Shown: positions 19,553-30,091 of the stretch, in pieces
How positions within the stretch are numbered: the stretch's first letter is position 1
How the letters are laid out: each line of letters starts with the position of its first letter
Assembly (NCBI RefSeq): GCF_003150675.1
Contig: NZ_QGGB01000009.1
Coordinates: 248,001 to 312,000 of the forward strand
From: Rhodohalobacter mucosus
Lineage (GTDB): Bacteria; Bacteroidota; Rhodothermia; Balneolales; Balneolaceae
Reading direction: 5' to 3'
Length of the DNA: 64,000 bases
Made by a program: the position numbers and the translations under genes
Notes under the pieces: model-generated
Told to the model about the DNA's origin: nothing
The model's input: the letters and a program-made list of their open reading frames with translations, nothing else
The model's database searches: none

Positions 19553-21169
19553 TTAGCTTGTCAGAATTTTGCCATCGTTAATAGGTTTGATTTTTTTCGG
19601 TTTGCTGCTGTTATTCATAAGGAAGTAGGTAACTCCCTCCGATAGTGCCTGCCAGCTTGCATCGATAATATTTTCGGATACTCCAACCGTCCCCCATCCG
19701 TTATCGCCGGCCGCAGAGTCGATCAGCACGCGTACTTTTGCACCGGTTCCTTTCTTTTCGTTCAGCACCCGTACTTTATAGTCTCTCAGCGACATTGCTG
19801 AGATCTCCGGATAGAACTCACAAAGCGCTCTTCGAAGAGCAGCGTCAAGGGCGTGAACCGGGCCGTTGCCTTCGGCGGCACTAAGTTCCACCTGCCCATT
19901 TACGCGCACCTTGATTGTGGCTTCAGATCGCGATTCACCTTTGGCATTTTGTTCCACGATGACCCGAAACCCTTCAAGGTCAAAGTAGTCGGGAGCCTGA
20001 CCCGTCATATGCTTCACCAAAAGCTCAAAGGAGGCCTCTGCTGCCTCATACCGGAAACCTTCGTTTTCAAGAGTCTTCAGCTTTTGTACAATGGCTGTAC
20101 TCTCCTCAGACTGTTTGTCGAAATGAAATCCGAGTTCCTCCGATTTGTAGCTGAGATTACTTTTGCCCGACAGATCGGATATGAGCACCCGCCGCCGATT
20201 GCCCACCTTTTCGGGGGCAATGTGCTCATAGGTTGCAGCATTTTTCATCACGGCACTCACGTGGACCCCCCCTTTGTGAGCGAATGCACTTTTACCCACA
20301 TAAGGCTGTTTGCTGTCGGGTACAAGATTGGCGAGTTCACCAACAAATTTCATAAGGGTTGAGAGCTGGGGTAAATTTTGCCCGGAAACACAGTGATGGC
20401 CCATTTTGAGCTGCAGATTGGGAATCACAGAACAGAGATTGGCATTTCCGCATCGTTCGCCATACCCGTTGACGGTTCCCTGTACATGATTCGCGCCTGC
20501 TTGTACCGCTGCGAGCGTGTTGGCAACAGCCAGTTCACAGTCGTTATGTGCATGAATGCCGATTGGTGCAGAGACGTGCTTTTTTACTTCATGCACAATA
20601 CCGGAAATTTCGTGGGGAAGCGTGCCGCCATTTGTATCACAGAGTACCAGAACGTCGGCTCCTGAACATTCTGCTGCCAAAAGCGTTCGGATAGCATAAT
20701 CAGGATCATGCCTGTATCCGTCAAAAAAGTGCTCGGCATCATAGATGACTTCCTTGTTGTGCGCTTTGAGGTGATTCACCGACCCTGATATTATCTTCAG
20801 GTTTTCTTCCGGAGTAATGTTCAGGGCCTCTTCAACATGCAGGAGCCAGGTTTTTCCGAATACTGAGACGGCGGGCGTTTCTACCTGTATCAGGGCGCGA
20901 AGGTTGGTGTCCTCTTCAGGGCTATTTCCTGCACGGCAGGTACTTCCAAATGCAACCACTTTAGCATGCCGGAACGTATGTTTCTTCGCTTTCTCAAAAA
21001 ATGCCATGTCCTTGGGATTAGATCCCGGCCATCCGCCCTCGATGTAGTGAATGCCAAATTCATCAAGGCGTTTTGCAATACGGAATTTATCCTCAGCCGA
21101 GAAGGAGATGTGCTCACCCTGCGTGCCGTCGCGAAGGGTGGTGTCGAATATCCGGATAGGTTTGGGCAT
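19553..21169 (-). CDS. cimA: Citramalate synthase
   Basis: A 538-residue enzyme of the HMGL-like/LeuA family that joins pyruvate and acetyl-CoA to (R)-citramalate, giving 2-oxobutyrate for isoleucine without threonine deaminase. The opening [18 protein letters not shown] and [14 protein letters not shown] are typical of CimA rather than LeuA. The catalytic part includes [18 protein letters not shown] and [14 protein letters not shown]; the C-terminal third (from about residue 385) is a LeuA-type dimerisation/regulatory domain. ATG 21169 is preferred over 21199 because the known N-terminus starts just there. No ilvA is seen in the window, consistent with the pyruvate route. Confidence 0.93.
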   Translation of the reverse strand: MPKPIRIFDTTLRDGTQGEHISFSAEDKFRIAKRLDEFGIHYIEGGWPGSNPKDMAFFEKAKKHTFRHAKVVAFGSTCRAGNSPEEDTNLRALIQVETPAVSVFGKTWLLHVEEALNITPEENLKIISGSVNHLKAHNKEVIYDAEHFFDGYRHDPDYAIRTLLAAECSGADVLVLCDTNGGTLPHEISGIVHEVKKHVSAPIGIHAHNDCELAVANTLAAVQAGANHVQGTVNGYGERCGNANLCSVIPNLQLKMGHHCVSGQNLPQLSTLMKFVGELANLVPDSKQPYVGKSAFAHKGGVHVSAVMKNAATYEHIAPEKVGNRRRVLISDLSGKSNLSYKSEELGFHFDKQSEESTAIVQKLKTLENEGFRYEAAEASFELLVKHMTGQAPDYFDLEGFRVIVEQNAKGESRSEATIKVRVNGQVELSAAEGNGPVHALDAALRRALCEFYPEISAMSLRDYKVRVLNEKKGTGAKVRVLIDSAAGDNGWGTVGVSENIIDASWQALSEGVTYFLMNNSSKPKKIKPINDGKILTS

Positions 21170-21275
21170 GTGATTTTGGTTTTGTTTTGTTCCTCTCATT
21201 GGTATCCCGAAGAGATCATTCAGGTTGTGCAGACCGGGCCTCGCCCTGAGTGAAGCATGGCGGGGTTTCTTTCCA

Positions 21276-22307
21276 TTACTCTGCTGGTTCGGGTTCGGGC
21301 CGGGATTGTTTGTTGTCCGGGATCCAGTTCATCATGGAGCGCAGCTCTTTGCCTACCTGTTCAATTTTATGGTTGCCCAGCTTTTTTCTCATTCTGATAT
21401 GGTTCGGCAGGCCTTCAGCATTTTCTTTCATCCACTCATCTGCAAAAAATCCGCTCTGGACCTCCTCAAGGATCATCTTCATTCGCTTCTTCGTATTATG
21501 ATCGATCACGCGCGTACCTCTTGACAGTCCGCCGTACTCAGCCGTATCGCTTACTGAGTAATACATTCGTTCAATACCTCCCTCATACATCAGGTCCACG
21601 ATAAGCTTTAATTCATGGAGGCATTCGAAATAGGCGATTTCAGGCTGGTAACCGGCTTCCACCAACACCTCAAAGCCTGCTTTCACCAGCTCGGATGCAC
21701 CGCCGCACAATACAGCCTGCTCCCCAAAAAGATCGGTTTCAGTTTCTTCCCTGAAGGTGGTTTCAAGAACACCGGCACGGGTGCCGCCAATAGCTTTGGC
21801 ATAGGCCAGGGCGGTTTTCTTTGCCGTACCCGTTGCATCCCGGTGAACGGCGAAAAGGCAGGGAACGCCCGACCCTTCCGTGAATACACGGCGAACCAGG
21901 TGTCCGGGCCCCTTTGGAGCCACCATAAATACATCTACATCATCAGGAGGGGTAATGCCGCCAAAATGAATATTGAATCCATGAGCGAACATCAGGGCAT
22001 TTCCGGCTTCCAGATGAGGTTCAATGCTTTTTTTGTAGACATCGGCCTGATGCTGGTCGGGGATCAAAACCATCAGGATATCACCTGCCTTGGCCGCTTC
22101 GGAAGTCTCCATTACGGTGAGTCCGGCCTCTTCGGCCTCGTTCCATGAGGAGCTCTCTTTCCGGAGGCCTACCACAACATTCATCCTGCTATCGCTGAGG
22201 TTTTGTGCGTGTGCATGACCCTGGCTTCCATACCCAATTACTGAGATGGTTTTCCCGGACAGGTCATTGAGATTGGCATCACCGTTATAATATGTTTGTG
22301 CTTTCAT
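21276..22307 (-). CDS. ilvC: Ketol-acid reductoisomerase
   Basis: A 343-residue class I (short) enzyme that isomerises and reduces acetohydroxy acids in Ile/Val synthesis. [15 protein letters not shown] near residue 25 is the NADP-binding loop, [15 protein letters not shown] near 130 and the acidic Mg-site region [14 protein letters not shown] near 190 follow. ATG 22307 is chosen because it places the known N-terminus; upstream frame is open to 22364 but unlike the family. Confidence 0.97.
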   Translation of the reverse strand: MKAQTYYNGDANLNDLSGKTISVIGYGSQGHAHAQNLSDSRMNVVVGLRKESSSWNEAEEAGLTVMETSEAAKAGDILMVLIPDQHQADVYKKSIEPHLEAGNALMFAHGFNIHFGGITPPDDVDVFMVAPKGPGHLVRRVFTEGSGVPCLFAVHRDATGTAKKTALAYAKAIGGTRAGVLETTFREETETDLFGEQAVLCGGASELVKAGFEVLVEAGYQPEIAYFECLHELKLIVDLMYEGGIERMYYSVSDTAEYGGLSRGTRVIDHNTKKRMKMILEEVQSGFFADEWMKENAEGLPNHIRMRKKLGNHKIEQVGKELRSMMNWIPDNKQSRPEPEPAE

Positions 22308-22390
22308 TTTTTCTTTTGTTGGTTTTGTTGTGCTGTAAAAAAGTCGCCCTTTAAAGGGGGGCATTTAGAATCAGTTTCTTTCCCATTATT

Positions 22391-22915
22391 TCAATTAATA
22401 TTCACCGCTCCCTGAAATTCACGTTTCAGCGCTACGCTCCCGGTTCTTGACATTTCAGTGATACCATACGGTTTCAGTACTTCAATCATGGCGTCTACCT
22501 TGTCGGTGTTTCCGGTGACTTCAAGTGCCAGCTTATCGTCTGTTATGTCGATCACTTTGGATTTGAATGCCTGAGCAATGAGCATGATTTCGGATCGACC
22601 GGCTTTTGCGGTGGAAACCTTTATAATGGCCAGTTCACGCTCGATGCATTTCTTATGGGTCAGGTCGGTTACCTTTAACACATCGATCACATTGTGGAGA
22701 TGCTTATTGATCTGCTCAACCGTTTCCTCATCGCCATATGTGGTAATGGTTATGCGCGCCATGCCCCGTTCAGCCTCAGCCGCAAAGGTGACGCTCTCAA
22801 GCTCAAACCCTTTTCCGCTGAAAATCCCGATAATTCTGGAAAACGTATTCAGGTTGTGTTTCACAAGCACGGAAAGCGTATGCCGGGAATCTTTGGAGAC
22901 TGTTTTAACTTGCAT
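22391..22915 (-). CDS. ilvN: Acetolactate synthase small (regulatory) subunit
   Basis: A 174-residue regulatory subunit that activates IlvB and mediates valine feedback. The N-terminal ACT domain is seen as HTLSVLVKHNLNTFSRIIGIFSGKGFELESV. A second ACT-like C-terminal part follows. Its ATG overlaps the ilvB stop (TAATG), so it is translationally coupled; a GTG nine bases upstream is a less likely start. Confidence 0.95.
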   Translation of the reverse strand: MQVKTVSKDSRHTLSVLVKHNLNTFSRIIGIFSGKGFELESVTFAAEAERGMARITITTYGDEETVEQINKHLHNVIDVLKVTDLTHKKCIERELAIIKVSTAKAGRSEIMLIAQAFKSKVIDITDDKLALEVTGNTDKVDAMIEVLKPYGITEMSRTGSVALKREFQGAVNIN

Positions 22916-24699
22916 TATCCGCACTCCTCGTCAGATTCAACCATTTCGTTAAGGGCAGCTCCGGAGGGCACCATCGGGTAGCAGTTTTCCGTTTCAACAA
23001 CCCGGAAATCCATTAATACGGGTCCGTCATGGATGTTCATTGCTTTATCCAGAACCTGCTTCATCTCTGCGGGATTGGTAGAGCGCATCCCGACGGCGCC
23101 GTAGGCTTCAGCCAGTTTCACAAAGTCAGGGTTGTTGGATCCGAAGACGGAGAAGCTGGTGCGGTTGTCGTAGAAGAGCTGCTGCCACTGGCGAACCATG
23201 CCCAGGCAGCTGTTATTCATCAGGGCAATTTTTACCGGTATTTTATACTCAACGGCGGTTGCGAGTTCACAGGAGAGCATTTGGAATCCGCCGTCGCCCG
23301 TGATGCAAACTACATTGCGGTCGGGACAGGCAAGAGCCGCACCCATGGCTGCCGGAAAACCGTACCCCATGGTACCCAGTCCGCCCGATGATATCCAGGA
23401 TCGCGGATAGTTGAAATTGTAATGCTGGGCCGCCCACATCTGGTGCTGACCCACATCAGTCACAACGATCGCATTGCCTTCGGTGGCATCAGAAATCATT
23501 TTCATCATATGTTGCGGATAGATTTTATCGTCTGCCTCCGGAACAACCAAAGGATGGTCACTCTTCCAGCTATGAATGGTATCCCACCAATCTGAAATAC
23601 CGGGAGGAGCAGCCAGCCGGTCGATAGCGGGAATGACTCTTTTGACATCTCCCACAATGGGGACCTCCACCGGCACATTTTTCCCTATACAGGATGGATC
23701 GATATCAATGTGGATTTTTCGTGAGTGGGGTGAAAATCCATCCAGCCGCCCGGTTACACGGTCATCGAAGCGGGCACCAACGGCAATGAGCACATCACAC
23801 TCGGTCATAGCCATATTTGCGTACCATGTGCCGTGCATACCCAGCATGCCGAGTGATTGCGGCTGGCTTTCCGGAAAGGCACCCAGCCCCATGAGGGTCG
23901 TGGTGACCGGAATATTCAATCGTTTGGCAAATGCGGTAAGCTCGTGCCAGGCGTTTCCTGAAATAACACCTCCACCGGCATATATTAACGGCTTTGTTGC
24001 GTTGGAGAGCATTTCAGCCGCTTTTTCAATTTGTGGATGATGCCCCTGAAGGGTTGGCTTGAAGCTCGGGATTTCCACTTTTTTCATTCCCGTAAATCGC
24101 CCTTTTGTATTGAGCATATCTTTTGGGAGATCCACAAGTACGGGGCCTGGGCGGCCGTTGGTTGCAATGTGAAAAGCCTCACGAATTACGTGCTCCAATT
24201 CCGAGACATCCCGGACCAGGTAGTTTTGCTTGGTAATAGGACGGGTAATGCCAACGATATCGGCTTCCTGGAACGCATCGTTACCAATCACACCGGTGGG
24301 TACCTGCCCTGTAAAGACAACCAGCGGAATGGAATCCATCATAGCGGTTGCGATACCTGTAACCGTATTCGTACCGCCGGGACCCGATGTGGCCAGAACA
24401 ACTCCGGGCTTACCTGTTGCCCTTGCATATCCATCAGCGGCATGCGCACCGGCCTGTTCATGACGAATGAGAATGTGTTTTAAGTCATGGTTATCAAAGA
24501 GGGTGTCGTATACGGGAAGAACCGCTCCGCCGGGATAGCCGAAAATCGTATCAACACCAAGGTCGGCGAGCGTTTTGATCAGAATGCCGGCGCCATTGTC
24601 AGTACCGGAGTCCGGAAGTACAGAAGCTTGCTCAACGGGTTCAAACGAAGGGACAGAAACTGTTTTTTGAGCCGGGTATGTTGAATTGGTTGATTTCAT
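22915..24699 (-). CDS. ilvB: Acetolactate synthase large (catalytic) subunit
   Basis: A 594-residue thiamine-diphosphate enzyme making acetolactate and acetohydroxybutyrate, the shared step of Val, Leu and Ile synthesis. [13 protein letters not shown] near residue 50, the catalytic-Glu region [20 protein letters not shown] near 75, [10 protein letters not shown] in the FAD part and GDGGFQML...MNNSCLG as the ThDP/Mg motif are present. Start uncertain: ATG 24699 and in-frame ATG 24750 are both open, and the second lies inside the loop of the leader stem. It is the first gene of the ilv-leu run. Confidence 0.95.
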   Translation of the reverse strand: MKSTNSTYPAQKTVSVPSFEPVEQASVLPDSGTDNGAGILIKTLADLGVDTIFGYPGGAVLPVYDTLFDNHDLKHILIRHEQAGAHAADGYARATGKPGVVLATSGPGGTNTVTGIATAMMDSIPLVVFTGQVPTGVIGNDAFQEADIVGITRPITKQNYLVRDVSELEHVIREAFHIATNGRPGPVLVDLPKDMLNTKGRFTGMKKVEIPSFKPTLQGHHPQIEKAAEMLSNATKPLIYAGGGVISGNAWHELTAFAKRLNIPVTTTLMGLGAFPESQPQSLGMLGMHGTWYANMAMTECDVLIAVGARFDDRVTGRLDGFSPHSRKIHIDIDPSCIGKNVPVEVPIVGDVKRVIPAIDRLAAPPGISDWWDTIHSWKSDHPLVVPEADDKIYPQHMMKMISDATEGNAIVVTDVGQHQMWAAQHYNFNYPRSWISSGGLGTMGYGFPAAMGAALACPDRNVVCITGDGGFQMLSCELATAVEYKIPVKIALMNNSCLGMVRQWQQLFYDNRTSFSVFGSNNPDFVKLAEAYGAVGMRSTNPAEMKQVLDKAMNIHDGPVLMDFRVVETENCYPMVPSGAALNEMVESDEECG

Positions 24700-24706
24700 A
24701 TGTCTT

Positions 24707-24785
24707 GCGGGTATACGTTTCCCGCCAGAGGTCGTAAGATGAAATCGCATTGTGAAGTGTGACTGCGGCTTTTAACCTCTGGCGG
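24707..24785 (-). promoter_or_regulatory. Alternative RNA stems upstream of ilvB
   Basis: On the minus-strand transcript, CCGCCAGAGGT (24785-24775) pairs perfectly with ACCTCTGGCGG (24732-24722), 11 bp. A second stem, GCGGG (24725-24721) with CCCGC (24711-24707), shares four bases with the first, so the two cannot form together. The first arm begins seven bases after the stop codon of the Ile/Leu-rich leader frame. No U-run follows, which points to control of ilvB translation or Rho access rather than intrinsic termination. Function is inferred. Confidence 0.6.
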
Positions 24786-24791
24786 ATGGGG

Positions 24792-24938
24792 TTATCTAAT
24801 AATTAGAATTAGAATGCCAGAGATTAGAGATAGAATCAGAATCAGAATGCTAATAATGCTGATGGCAGAAAGATCAGATAAAGATATCGTGGAAACTGAA
24901 TATTCTATCGCAGCGATAAGAGTAAGGGATCCAATCAA
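24792..24938 (-). CDS. Candidate ilv-leu leader peptide, Ile/Leu-rich
   Basis: The frame ends TAA at 24794-24792, six bases before a stem that precedes ilvB. Of its last 25 codons, 11 are Ile (mostly ATT) and six are Leu (CTA/CTG), in an alternating pattern; there is no Val codon in that stretch. Such a codon run before a branched-chain operon is the hallmark of a leader peptide sensing charged tRNA. No ATG exists in the frame: TTG at 24938 gives 48 residues, and the frame is open up to a TTG at 25085. A genuine small hydrophobic membrane protein is the main alternative. Confidence 0.45.
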   Translation of the reverse strand: MIGSLTLIAAIEYSVSTISLSDLSAISIISILILILSLISGILILIIR

Positions 24939-25056
24939 AAATAAAACAGCAGGCAGCAGGAACCCGAAATCTTCCCGAAGAAGATGGGCCGTTATATTGC
25001 TATGAAGAGTCGCTGTTTTCAACAGGTGAACGTATTGATTGATTATCGCTTCGAAA

Positions 25057-25085
25057 AAGCTAGACAACGACTTATGTGATGTCAA
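25057..25085 (-). promoter_or_regulatory. Candidate promoter of the ilv-leu operon
   Basis: On the minus strand TTGACA (25085-25080) is followed after 17 bases by TAGCTT (25062-25057). The -35 is perfect, the -10 only partial. Initiation near 25050 would include the whole Ile/Leu leader frame from TTG 24938. The lineage normally uses a different promoter consensus, so this is tentative. Confidence 0.35.
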
Positions 25086-25110
25086 GATTTTTTTTAAAAA
25101 AATGTTTAGA

Positions 25111-25152
25111 TATAATTGTGATGGAAGACTGAATTATTAAAAAGCGCTTCCA
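25111..25152 (+). promoter_or_regulatory. Candidate ilvD promoter and small inverted repeat
   Basis: TATAATTG at 25111-25118 matches seven of eight positions of the TAnnTTTG element of Bacteroidota promoters. Just downstream, TGGAAG (25122-25127) and CTTCCA (25147-25152) form an imperfectly spaced inverted repeat. Both lie in the divergent ilvB/ilvD spacer, 50-90 bp before ilvD. Confidence 0.3.
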
Positions 25153-25203
25153 TGGATATAAAAATGAAATATTAAGTTCTTGTAATAAAACAACTAAACA
25201 GAT

Positions 25204-26898
25204 ATGGCCAGAAAATCCGGTAAAATCAATACATTCAGCTCAAGATTAACTCAGGAGCAGTCGCAGGTTGGATCGAAAGCCATGCTTTATGCAACCGGTT
25301 TGAGAGCGGAAGACATGGAAAAAGCTCAGGTGGGCATAGCAAGCACGGGGTGGGACGGCAATCCGTGCAACATGCATTTGAACGGTCTGGCAGACCTGGT
25401 AAAAGGCGCTGTTTGGAACAGTGACATGGTTGGATTTGTGTTTCACTCTATTGGGGTGAGCGATGGAATTTCAATGGGTACGCAGGGAATGAAATACTCT
25501 CTTCCCTCCCGTGATATCATTGCCGATTCCATTGAGACAGTGATGACGGCCCAGTGGTACGATGCCAATATTTCTGTAGTGGGATGCGACAAAAATATGC
25601 CGGGATCGGTCATGGCTATGGCAAGAGTGAACAGGCCCTCAATCATGGTCTACGGAGGGACCATTCGGCCGGGAAACCTGAACGGCCAGAAACTGGATAT
25701 TGTATCCGCATTTGAGTCTTACGGCCAATTTTTGTCGAATGAGATTGATGAAGATCAGATGAACCGCATTTTAAAGCATGCCTGCCCGGGTGCAGGGGCA
25801 TGCGGCGGAATGTACACTGCCAACACCATGGCATCAGCCATCGAGACCCTGGGAATGAGTTTGCCGTTCAGCTCTTCCATACCGGCAACACACCAAGAAA
25901 AGCGGAAAGAGTGCGAAAGAGCAGGAAAAGCGATCCGTCTTCTGCTGGAGGAAGATATCAAACCACGCGATATTATCACCCGAACTTCACTTGAAAATGC
26001 GGTTGCGATAATTATTGCCCTGGGGGGATCTACCAATGCTGTTATGCATATGCTTGCAATTGCCCGTGCTGCTGAGGTTGACTTTACCATAGACGACTTT
26101 CAGGAGGTCAGTGACCGTACTCCTTTCCTTGCTGACCTCAAACCATCCGGGAAGTATGTGATGGAAGACCTGTATAATGCGGGTGGTGTGCCGGCCGTTC
26201 AAAAGCTACTGCTGGAGCACGGCTACCTGGATGGCAGCTGTATAACCGTTACCGGCAAAACGCTTGAAGAGAATGTGGCTGAACTACCGGGACTGATCGA
26301 AGAACAGAAGGTGATTTATCCCGTATCCGACCCGATTAAAGAGACAGGTCATCTTCAGATTCTATATGGAAATCTGTCAGCGGAAGGAAGCGTGGCAAAG
26401 ATTACCGGTAAGGAGGGAACCCGTTTTTCAGGGCCCGCAAAGGTTTTTGAATCGGAGGAGGACGCGCTGGCTGGTATTCGCAACGGCAGTGTGACGAAAG
26501 GAGATGTAGTGGTGATACGGTATGAGGGGCCGAAGGGTGGCCCCGGTATGCGTGAGATGCTCTCGATCACCGCGGCCATCATGGGAGCGGGGCTTGGAAA
26601 TGATGTGGCACTGATCACAGACGGCCGTTTTTCGGGTGGAACTCATGGTTTTGTAATTGGCCATATAACTCCCGAAGCACAGCTTGGCGGGGCCATTGGG
26701 CTGTTGAAAAATGGAGATGAAATAACAATTGACGCAGATGAGAGAACGCTGAATGTGGATCTGACTCAGGAAGAGTTAAGCAGTCGAAGAAAAAACTGGA
26801 CTGCACCGGAACTGAAAGTGAAAAGCGGATCGCTTTACAAATATGCGAAACTGGTATCTACGGCAAGTGAAGGGTGTATCACGGATGGCCCGGGGTAA
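25204..26898 (+). CDS. ilvD: Dihydroxy-acid dehydratase
   Basis: A 564-residue Fe-S enzyme that dehydrates dihydroxy acids in Ile/Val synthesis. The cluster and Mg ligands appear in [16 protein letters not shown] near residue 120 and [18 protein letters not shown] near 195. The C-terminal [12 protein letters not shown] and [11 protein letters not shown] blocks are intact. It is transcribed away from ilvB, so it is controlled separately from the ilvB-leuB run although it serves the same pathway. Confidence 0.98.
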   Translation: MARKSGKINTFSSRLTQEQSQVGSKAMLYATGLRAEDMEKAQVGIASTGWDGNPCNMHLNGLADLVKGAVWNSDMVGFVFHSIGVSDGISMGTQGMKYSLPSRDIIADSIETVMTAQWYDANISVVGCDKNMPGSVMAMARVNRPSIMVYGGTIRPGNLNGQKLDIVSAFESYGQFLSNEIDEDQMNRILKHACPGAGACGGMYTANTMASAIETLGMSLPFSSSIPATHQEKRKECERAGKAIRLLLEEDIKPRDIITRTSLENAVAIIIALGGSTNAVMHMLAIARAAEVDFTIDDFQEVSDRTPFLADLKPSGKYVMEDLYNAGGVPAVQKLLLEHGYLDGSCITVTGKTLEENVAELPGLIEEQKVIYPVSDPIKETGHLQILYGNLSAEGSVAKITGKEGTRFSGPAKVFESEEDALAGIRNGSVTKGDVVVIRYEGPKGGPGMREMLSITAAIMGAGLGNDVALITDGRFSGGTHGFVIGHITPEAQLGGAIGLLKNGDEITIDADERTLNVDLTQEELSSRRKNWTAPELKVKSGSLYKYAKLVSTASEGCITDGPG

Positions 26899-26935
26899 AC
26901 CAACGCAGCAAATGTTCAAAACAGAGATTGTGTGA

Positions 26936-28261
26936 TCACCTGCCTGCACTGTAACCCATCTCTGTATCATCCTCAGTTTGCATCACATTGAACCAGTTGA
27001 CATTACGGGTGAGGAACATGACCGTCGCCAGCACGCTGAACAACGCGATGCTTCCCATGAACAGTGCGTAATCCTGAAGCTGAAGCAGTATGTAGAGATA
27101 GCTGTAGAGAAGCACCAATACCCCAAACAGGATGGCCGAGTTGCGTATGCTGGATAAAACACTGTATGAATAAAGGGTGATCAGCAGTATGACAGCCGCG
27201 GACGAAAGCAGATAGGAGAGGTTGAATGCCACATATTCTGATGCGGATAGAAGCAGCGTATAGAAAACCAGCAGGGCAAACCCGATAAGCAGATACTGAA
27301 CGGGATGAATGGCCTGTTTGCTGTAGATCTCAAACATGAAAAATGTCAGAAACGTGAGTCCGATAAACATGATCGCATACTTTGCCGTACGCATTGTTTT
27401 CTGATATTCGTTTACTGGAAGCAGCAGGCTCACGCCGAATGAGAAATTTGAGATCTCATGACTGGAACCCAGCCACTGCTGCGGGAAATTCCTGTTAAGA
27501 TGAAGCACATTCCACTCCGCTTTAAAGCCGGAAGAGTGAACTTCTCTCCGTTCCGGAAGAAAGTTGCCCGTAAATGCAGGATTGGGCCAGCCGGAGGCAA
27601 GACTGACTCTTGTTTGCTCTCCGATAGGTGAAAAAAGCAGCTCAGAACTGCCGTTCAATGTCAGGTGCACGCTGAATGAAACCGGTATTTCGGGATTGAT
27701 AACGGGCGAAACCGATACCCCGGACGACAGTACATCCCCGGAGGCAATACCCGGTGCGGCGGTATAATCCCGGTCCCCCCATTCAATCCTTATACGTTCC
27801 CTGATACCGGTCATATCCGATATGCCAATCGAAACAAATGCATCTTCGGTCAGAAAATCATCGGCGGGGATATTCAGGCCTCTCAGGTTGAGTGGCGAAA
27901 AATTTCCCGATAGCGAGAGCCCGGAGGTATAAACGATGGATTCATAGATGCCCCGGTAGCGCACTTCAGGCTCAACAGTGCCCTGAATCGTCAGATTTTC
28001 AGGCAGAAAGTGTGCATGGCGCACCGTTTGTGTAACTACTCCCTCTTTTTCAGATCGATGCAGATAGGGTATTGTTATAATGGGACCCGTGATGGTCTGC
28101 GTATCTCCCCACTTTTCACTGATCTCATGAGCTACGGAGTTCCTTCGATTTTCACGCTCAGAGATTAGTTCCTGGATCAAAATGGCTGGAATAAGCAGGA
28201 GTAGAGTCAGAAACGCAATAGCGGTTAACCGGATACCTGCTGACTGTTTCAGTGATTTCAT
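26936..28261 (-). CDS. creD: Inner-membrane protein CreD family
   Basis: A 441-residue protein of the CreD family. An N-terminal membrane segment is followed by the family-typical ISEKWGDTQTITGPIITIPY near residue 45, a long periplasmic beta-rich part, and then about five to six membrane helices in the last 170 residues. CreD is linked to envelope stress and beta-lactam/colicin tolerance in enterobacteria, but its activity is unknown. Here it is the last gene of an operon that starts with a small membrane protein and a winged-helix regulator instead of the CreBC pair. Confidence 0.9.
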   Translation of the reverse strand: MKSLKQSAGIRLTAIAFLTLLLLIPAILIQELISERENRRNSVAHEISEKWGDTQTITGPIITIPYLHRSEKEGVVTQTVRHAHFLPENLTIQGTVEPEVRYRGIYESIVYTSGLSLSGNFSPLNLRGLNIPADDFLTEDAFVSIGISDMTGIRERIRIEWGDRDYTAAPGIASGDVLSSGVSVSPVINPEIPVSFSVHLTLNGSSELLFSPIGEQTRVSLASGWPNPAFTGNFLPERREVHSSGFKAEWNVLHLNRNFPQQWLGSSHEISNFSFGVSLLLPVNEYQKTMRTAKYAIMFIGLTFLTFFMFEIYSKQAIHPVQYLLIGFALLVFYTLLLSASEYVAFNLSYLLSSAAVILLITLYSYSVLSSIRNSAILFGVLVLLYSYLYILLQLQDYALFMGSIALFSVLATVMFLTRNVNWFNVMQTEDDTEMGYSAGR

Positions 28262-28306
28262 GAGTCGGAATATGATGAGGAGTCGTTCTTGATGGTTTGA
28301 TGCTGA

Positions 28307-28891
28307 TTATGGGTTCTGAGACATGTTTGCCTGATCAGGCTTCTGATCCCGCGCTGCCTTGCCGAACAGCAACGCAGAAATGATAAAGAGCATGATGAAT
28401 AATCCGTTTACAGCCACTATTTCTGATATGGAACTGCCGGGCAGGTCCTGCATTCCGGTCAGGAGAGCGATAACTGTTATCAGCAGCTGAGAGCCGGCCA
28501 TAGCGTATAGGGTAAAGGCAAGCTTCAGGGGTTGAAACCGGCTGGTAGAAGCGCCCGTGATTCCGATGGCAATGACGACAAAATAGAGCAGATTGATGCT
28601 GTTGTTTTCTGAGCCAATGATACCTACTGCCAAGTTCGACCATACCAGAAAAAGTGCCGAACCGAGCGCAACAGCAGATGCAGAGCGATAGATAAGCCGC
28701 TGATCTTTTTTGGTGATCAGCAGATACGCCAAACCGGTTCCGAACAGGAGCACCCCCGCAACAATAAAATCACTTGCGCTCCACACCACTTCCGATGTGA
28801 ACTGCATTGCGACCAGGGGGATGAGAAGCAGAAGTGCTGTTGCAATAGCAAGGGTGGCAACAGACATAAATGGGAGTTTTTCAGTATTCAT
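28307..28891 (-). CDS. Six-helix membrane protein, unknown function
   Basis: A 194-residue protein made almost wholly of hydrophobic segments, about six helices, with short charged loops (ITKKDQR, GSENNS, AARDQKPDQ). I do not recognise the family. It sits between a 65-residue membrane protein and creD in the same direction, so it probably belongs to the CreD membrane system. Confidence 0.75.
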   Translation of the reverse strand: MNTEKLPFMSVATLAIATALLLLIPLVAMQFTSEVVWSASDFIVAGVLLFGTGLAYLLITKKDQRLIYRSASAVALGSALFLVWSNLAVGIIGSENNSINLLYFVVIAIGITGASTSRFQPLKLAFTLYAMAGSQLLITVIALLTGMQDLPGSSISEIVAVNGLFIMLFIISALLFGKAARDQKPDQANMSQNP

Positions 28892-28952
28892 GGTTTTATT
28901 CTTTAATTCAGATTGGCATCAAGAAAAGATGCAGATGTTGAGAAATTGGTAA

Positions 28953-29150
28953 TCAGTTCGTGTTATGAGAGCTTTTTTTTGATAAAGCAAAGTACAGCCA
29001 TCCTGCACCCGTAAGGATCATTGCCAGCGGAATAGCTCCCGGTTCATTTTCGAAGATGATCATATAGATCAGAAGCAGCAGGCCGGTTGCAGTTAAGGCT
29101 GATGAAGCCGCCAGGTGTATTTTCCGTTTCTTGTCCGTTTCCGCTGTCAT
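28953..29150 (-). CDS. Small two-helix membrane protein
   Basis: A 65-residue protein with a charged N-terminus (ETDKKRKIH) and two hydrophobic helices. The ATG overlaps the stop of the preceding regulator gene by four bases, so translation is coupled. Function unknown; likely a membrane component of the CreD operon. Confidence 0.7.
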   Translation of the reverse strand: MTAETDKKRKIHLAASSALTATGLLLLIYMIIFENEPGAIPLAMILTGAGWLYFALSKKSSHNTN

Positions 29151-29452
29151 GATTCTTTTTGTGAGTTTATTATCTGCTCCAGCACACCGAGGTGTTCATC
29201 AAATGCTTTTTTACCCTCCATGGTCATTGAATACCGGGTGTTGGGTTTATTGTCTATGAAGGATTTGTTTACGCTGACAAAGCCTTCCTGCTCCAGTTTT
29301 TTGATATGGGTGGACAGGTTCCCGTCGGTTACATCCAGAAACTCTTTCAGGGAGCTGAAATCAAGAGAATCATTTACGGCCAGGGCCGACATGATTCCCA
29401 GCCTGACCCGGCTCTCAAACGCTTTATGCAAATCGTCGAATGAAACCTTCAC
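29147..29452 (-). CDS. Winged-helix transcriptional regulator
   Basis: A 101-residue DNA-binding protein of the short winged-helix type found before creD in many Bacteroidota. The recognition-helix region is SSLKEFLDVTDGNLSTHIKKLEQEGFVSV and the wing is NKPNTRYSMTMEGKKAF. No ligand domain is present. It starts with GTG, lies six bases after the preceding membrane gene, and overlaps the next by four bases. The perfect palindrome upstream of the operon is its likely autoregulatory site. Confidence 0.88.
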   Translation of the reverse strand: MKVSFDDLHKAFESRVRLGIMSALAVNDSLDFSSLKEFLDVTDGNLSTHIKKLEQEGFVSVNKSFIDNKPNTRYSMTMEGKKAFDEHLGVLEQIINSQKES

Positions 29453-29458
29453 AATCGG

Positions 29459-30067
29459 TCACCTTTCGTATTTGAAATACATGTATATGCCATAGAGAAT
29501 GTGGACCAATCCGAAACCTGCGGCCCAAATAAGCAGTGAATACCCGATCAATAACACTGCTGTCAGGCCCAGAATGATCTGCACCACGCCCATGATCCTG
29601 ACCTCCGGAATCGTGTAGTTGCCTGCATTGTAAAGCGCCAGTCCGTAGAACAGAAGCGTAAGCGGGGCTGCCAGGCCGGTAAATCCGCTCGTAATGAGAA
29701 GAACAATCAGCACACCGCCCGAGAGGAGGGGTGCGGCCATGTGAGACAGCATTCTGCGGGAAGTTGCATTCCAGGCACGTTCTCCGTTTTGGGACGCCTT
29801 ACTGTGAGAAAACCAAAAGGCGGTGGCGAGGGCAAGAATTAACACTCCGAACGCAATTAAAAGTATTTGCGACAGGTGCGGAGTACTGTATCGGAGTTCG
29901 TCGGGATAGAAACCGTAAAGAGAGTAGACTGCCCATGTACCTGCAAGAGCATATATCCCGGCCATGATGCCGGCCCATCCGGAAAGGGAGAGAAATTTGG
30001 ATGACTTTTCCATCATCGACCGTATTTCGGCGATATCCCGGAGATAGTCACGATCGTGTTTATCCAT
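29459..30067 (-). CDS. Membrane protein, first gene of the CreD operon
   Basis: A 202-residue protein with a charged N-terminus (KHDRDYLRDIAEIRSMMEKSSKF) followed by about six membrane helices. The same kind of protein precedes the winged-helix regulator and creD in related operons. Biochemical role unknown. ATG 30067 is chosen over a GTG at 30088 because the latter falls in the operator palindrome. Confidence 0.8.
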   Translation of the reverse strand: MDKHDRDYLRDIAEIRSMMEKSSKFLSLSGWAGIMAGIYALAGTWAVYSLYGFYPDELRYSTPHLSQILLIAFGVLILALATAFWFSHSKASQNGERAWNATSRRMLSHMAAPLLSGGVLIVLLITSGFTGLAAPLTLLFYGLALYNAGNYTIPEVRIMGVVQIILGLTAVLLIGYSLLIWAAGFGLVHILYGIYMYFKYER

Positions 30068-30091
30068 AGCGGTTATATTATGTTTCACAAA

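Noticed and set aside
24792-25085. 97-residue membrane protein from TTG 25085
   Set aside because: The start codon coincides with a TTGACA promoter-like box, no ATG exists, and the codon run fits a leader peptide better; kept only as an alternative.
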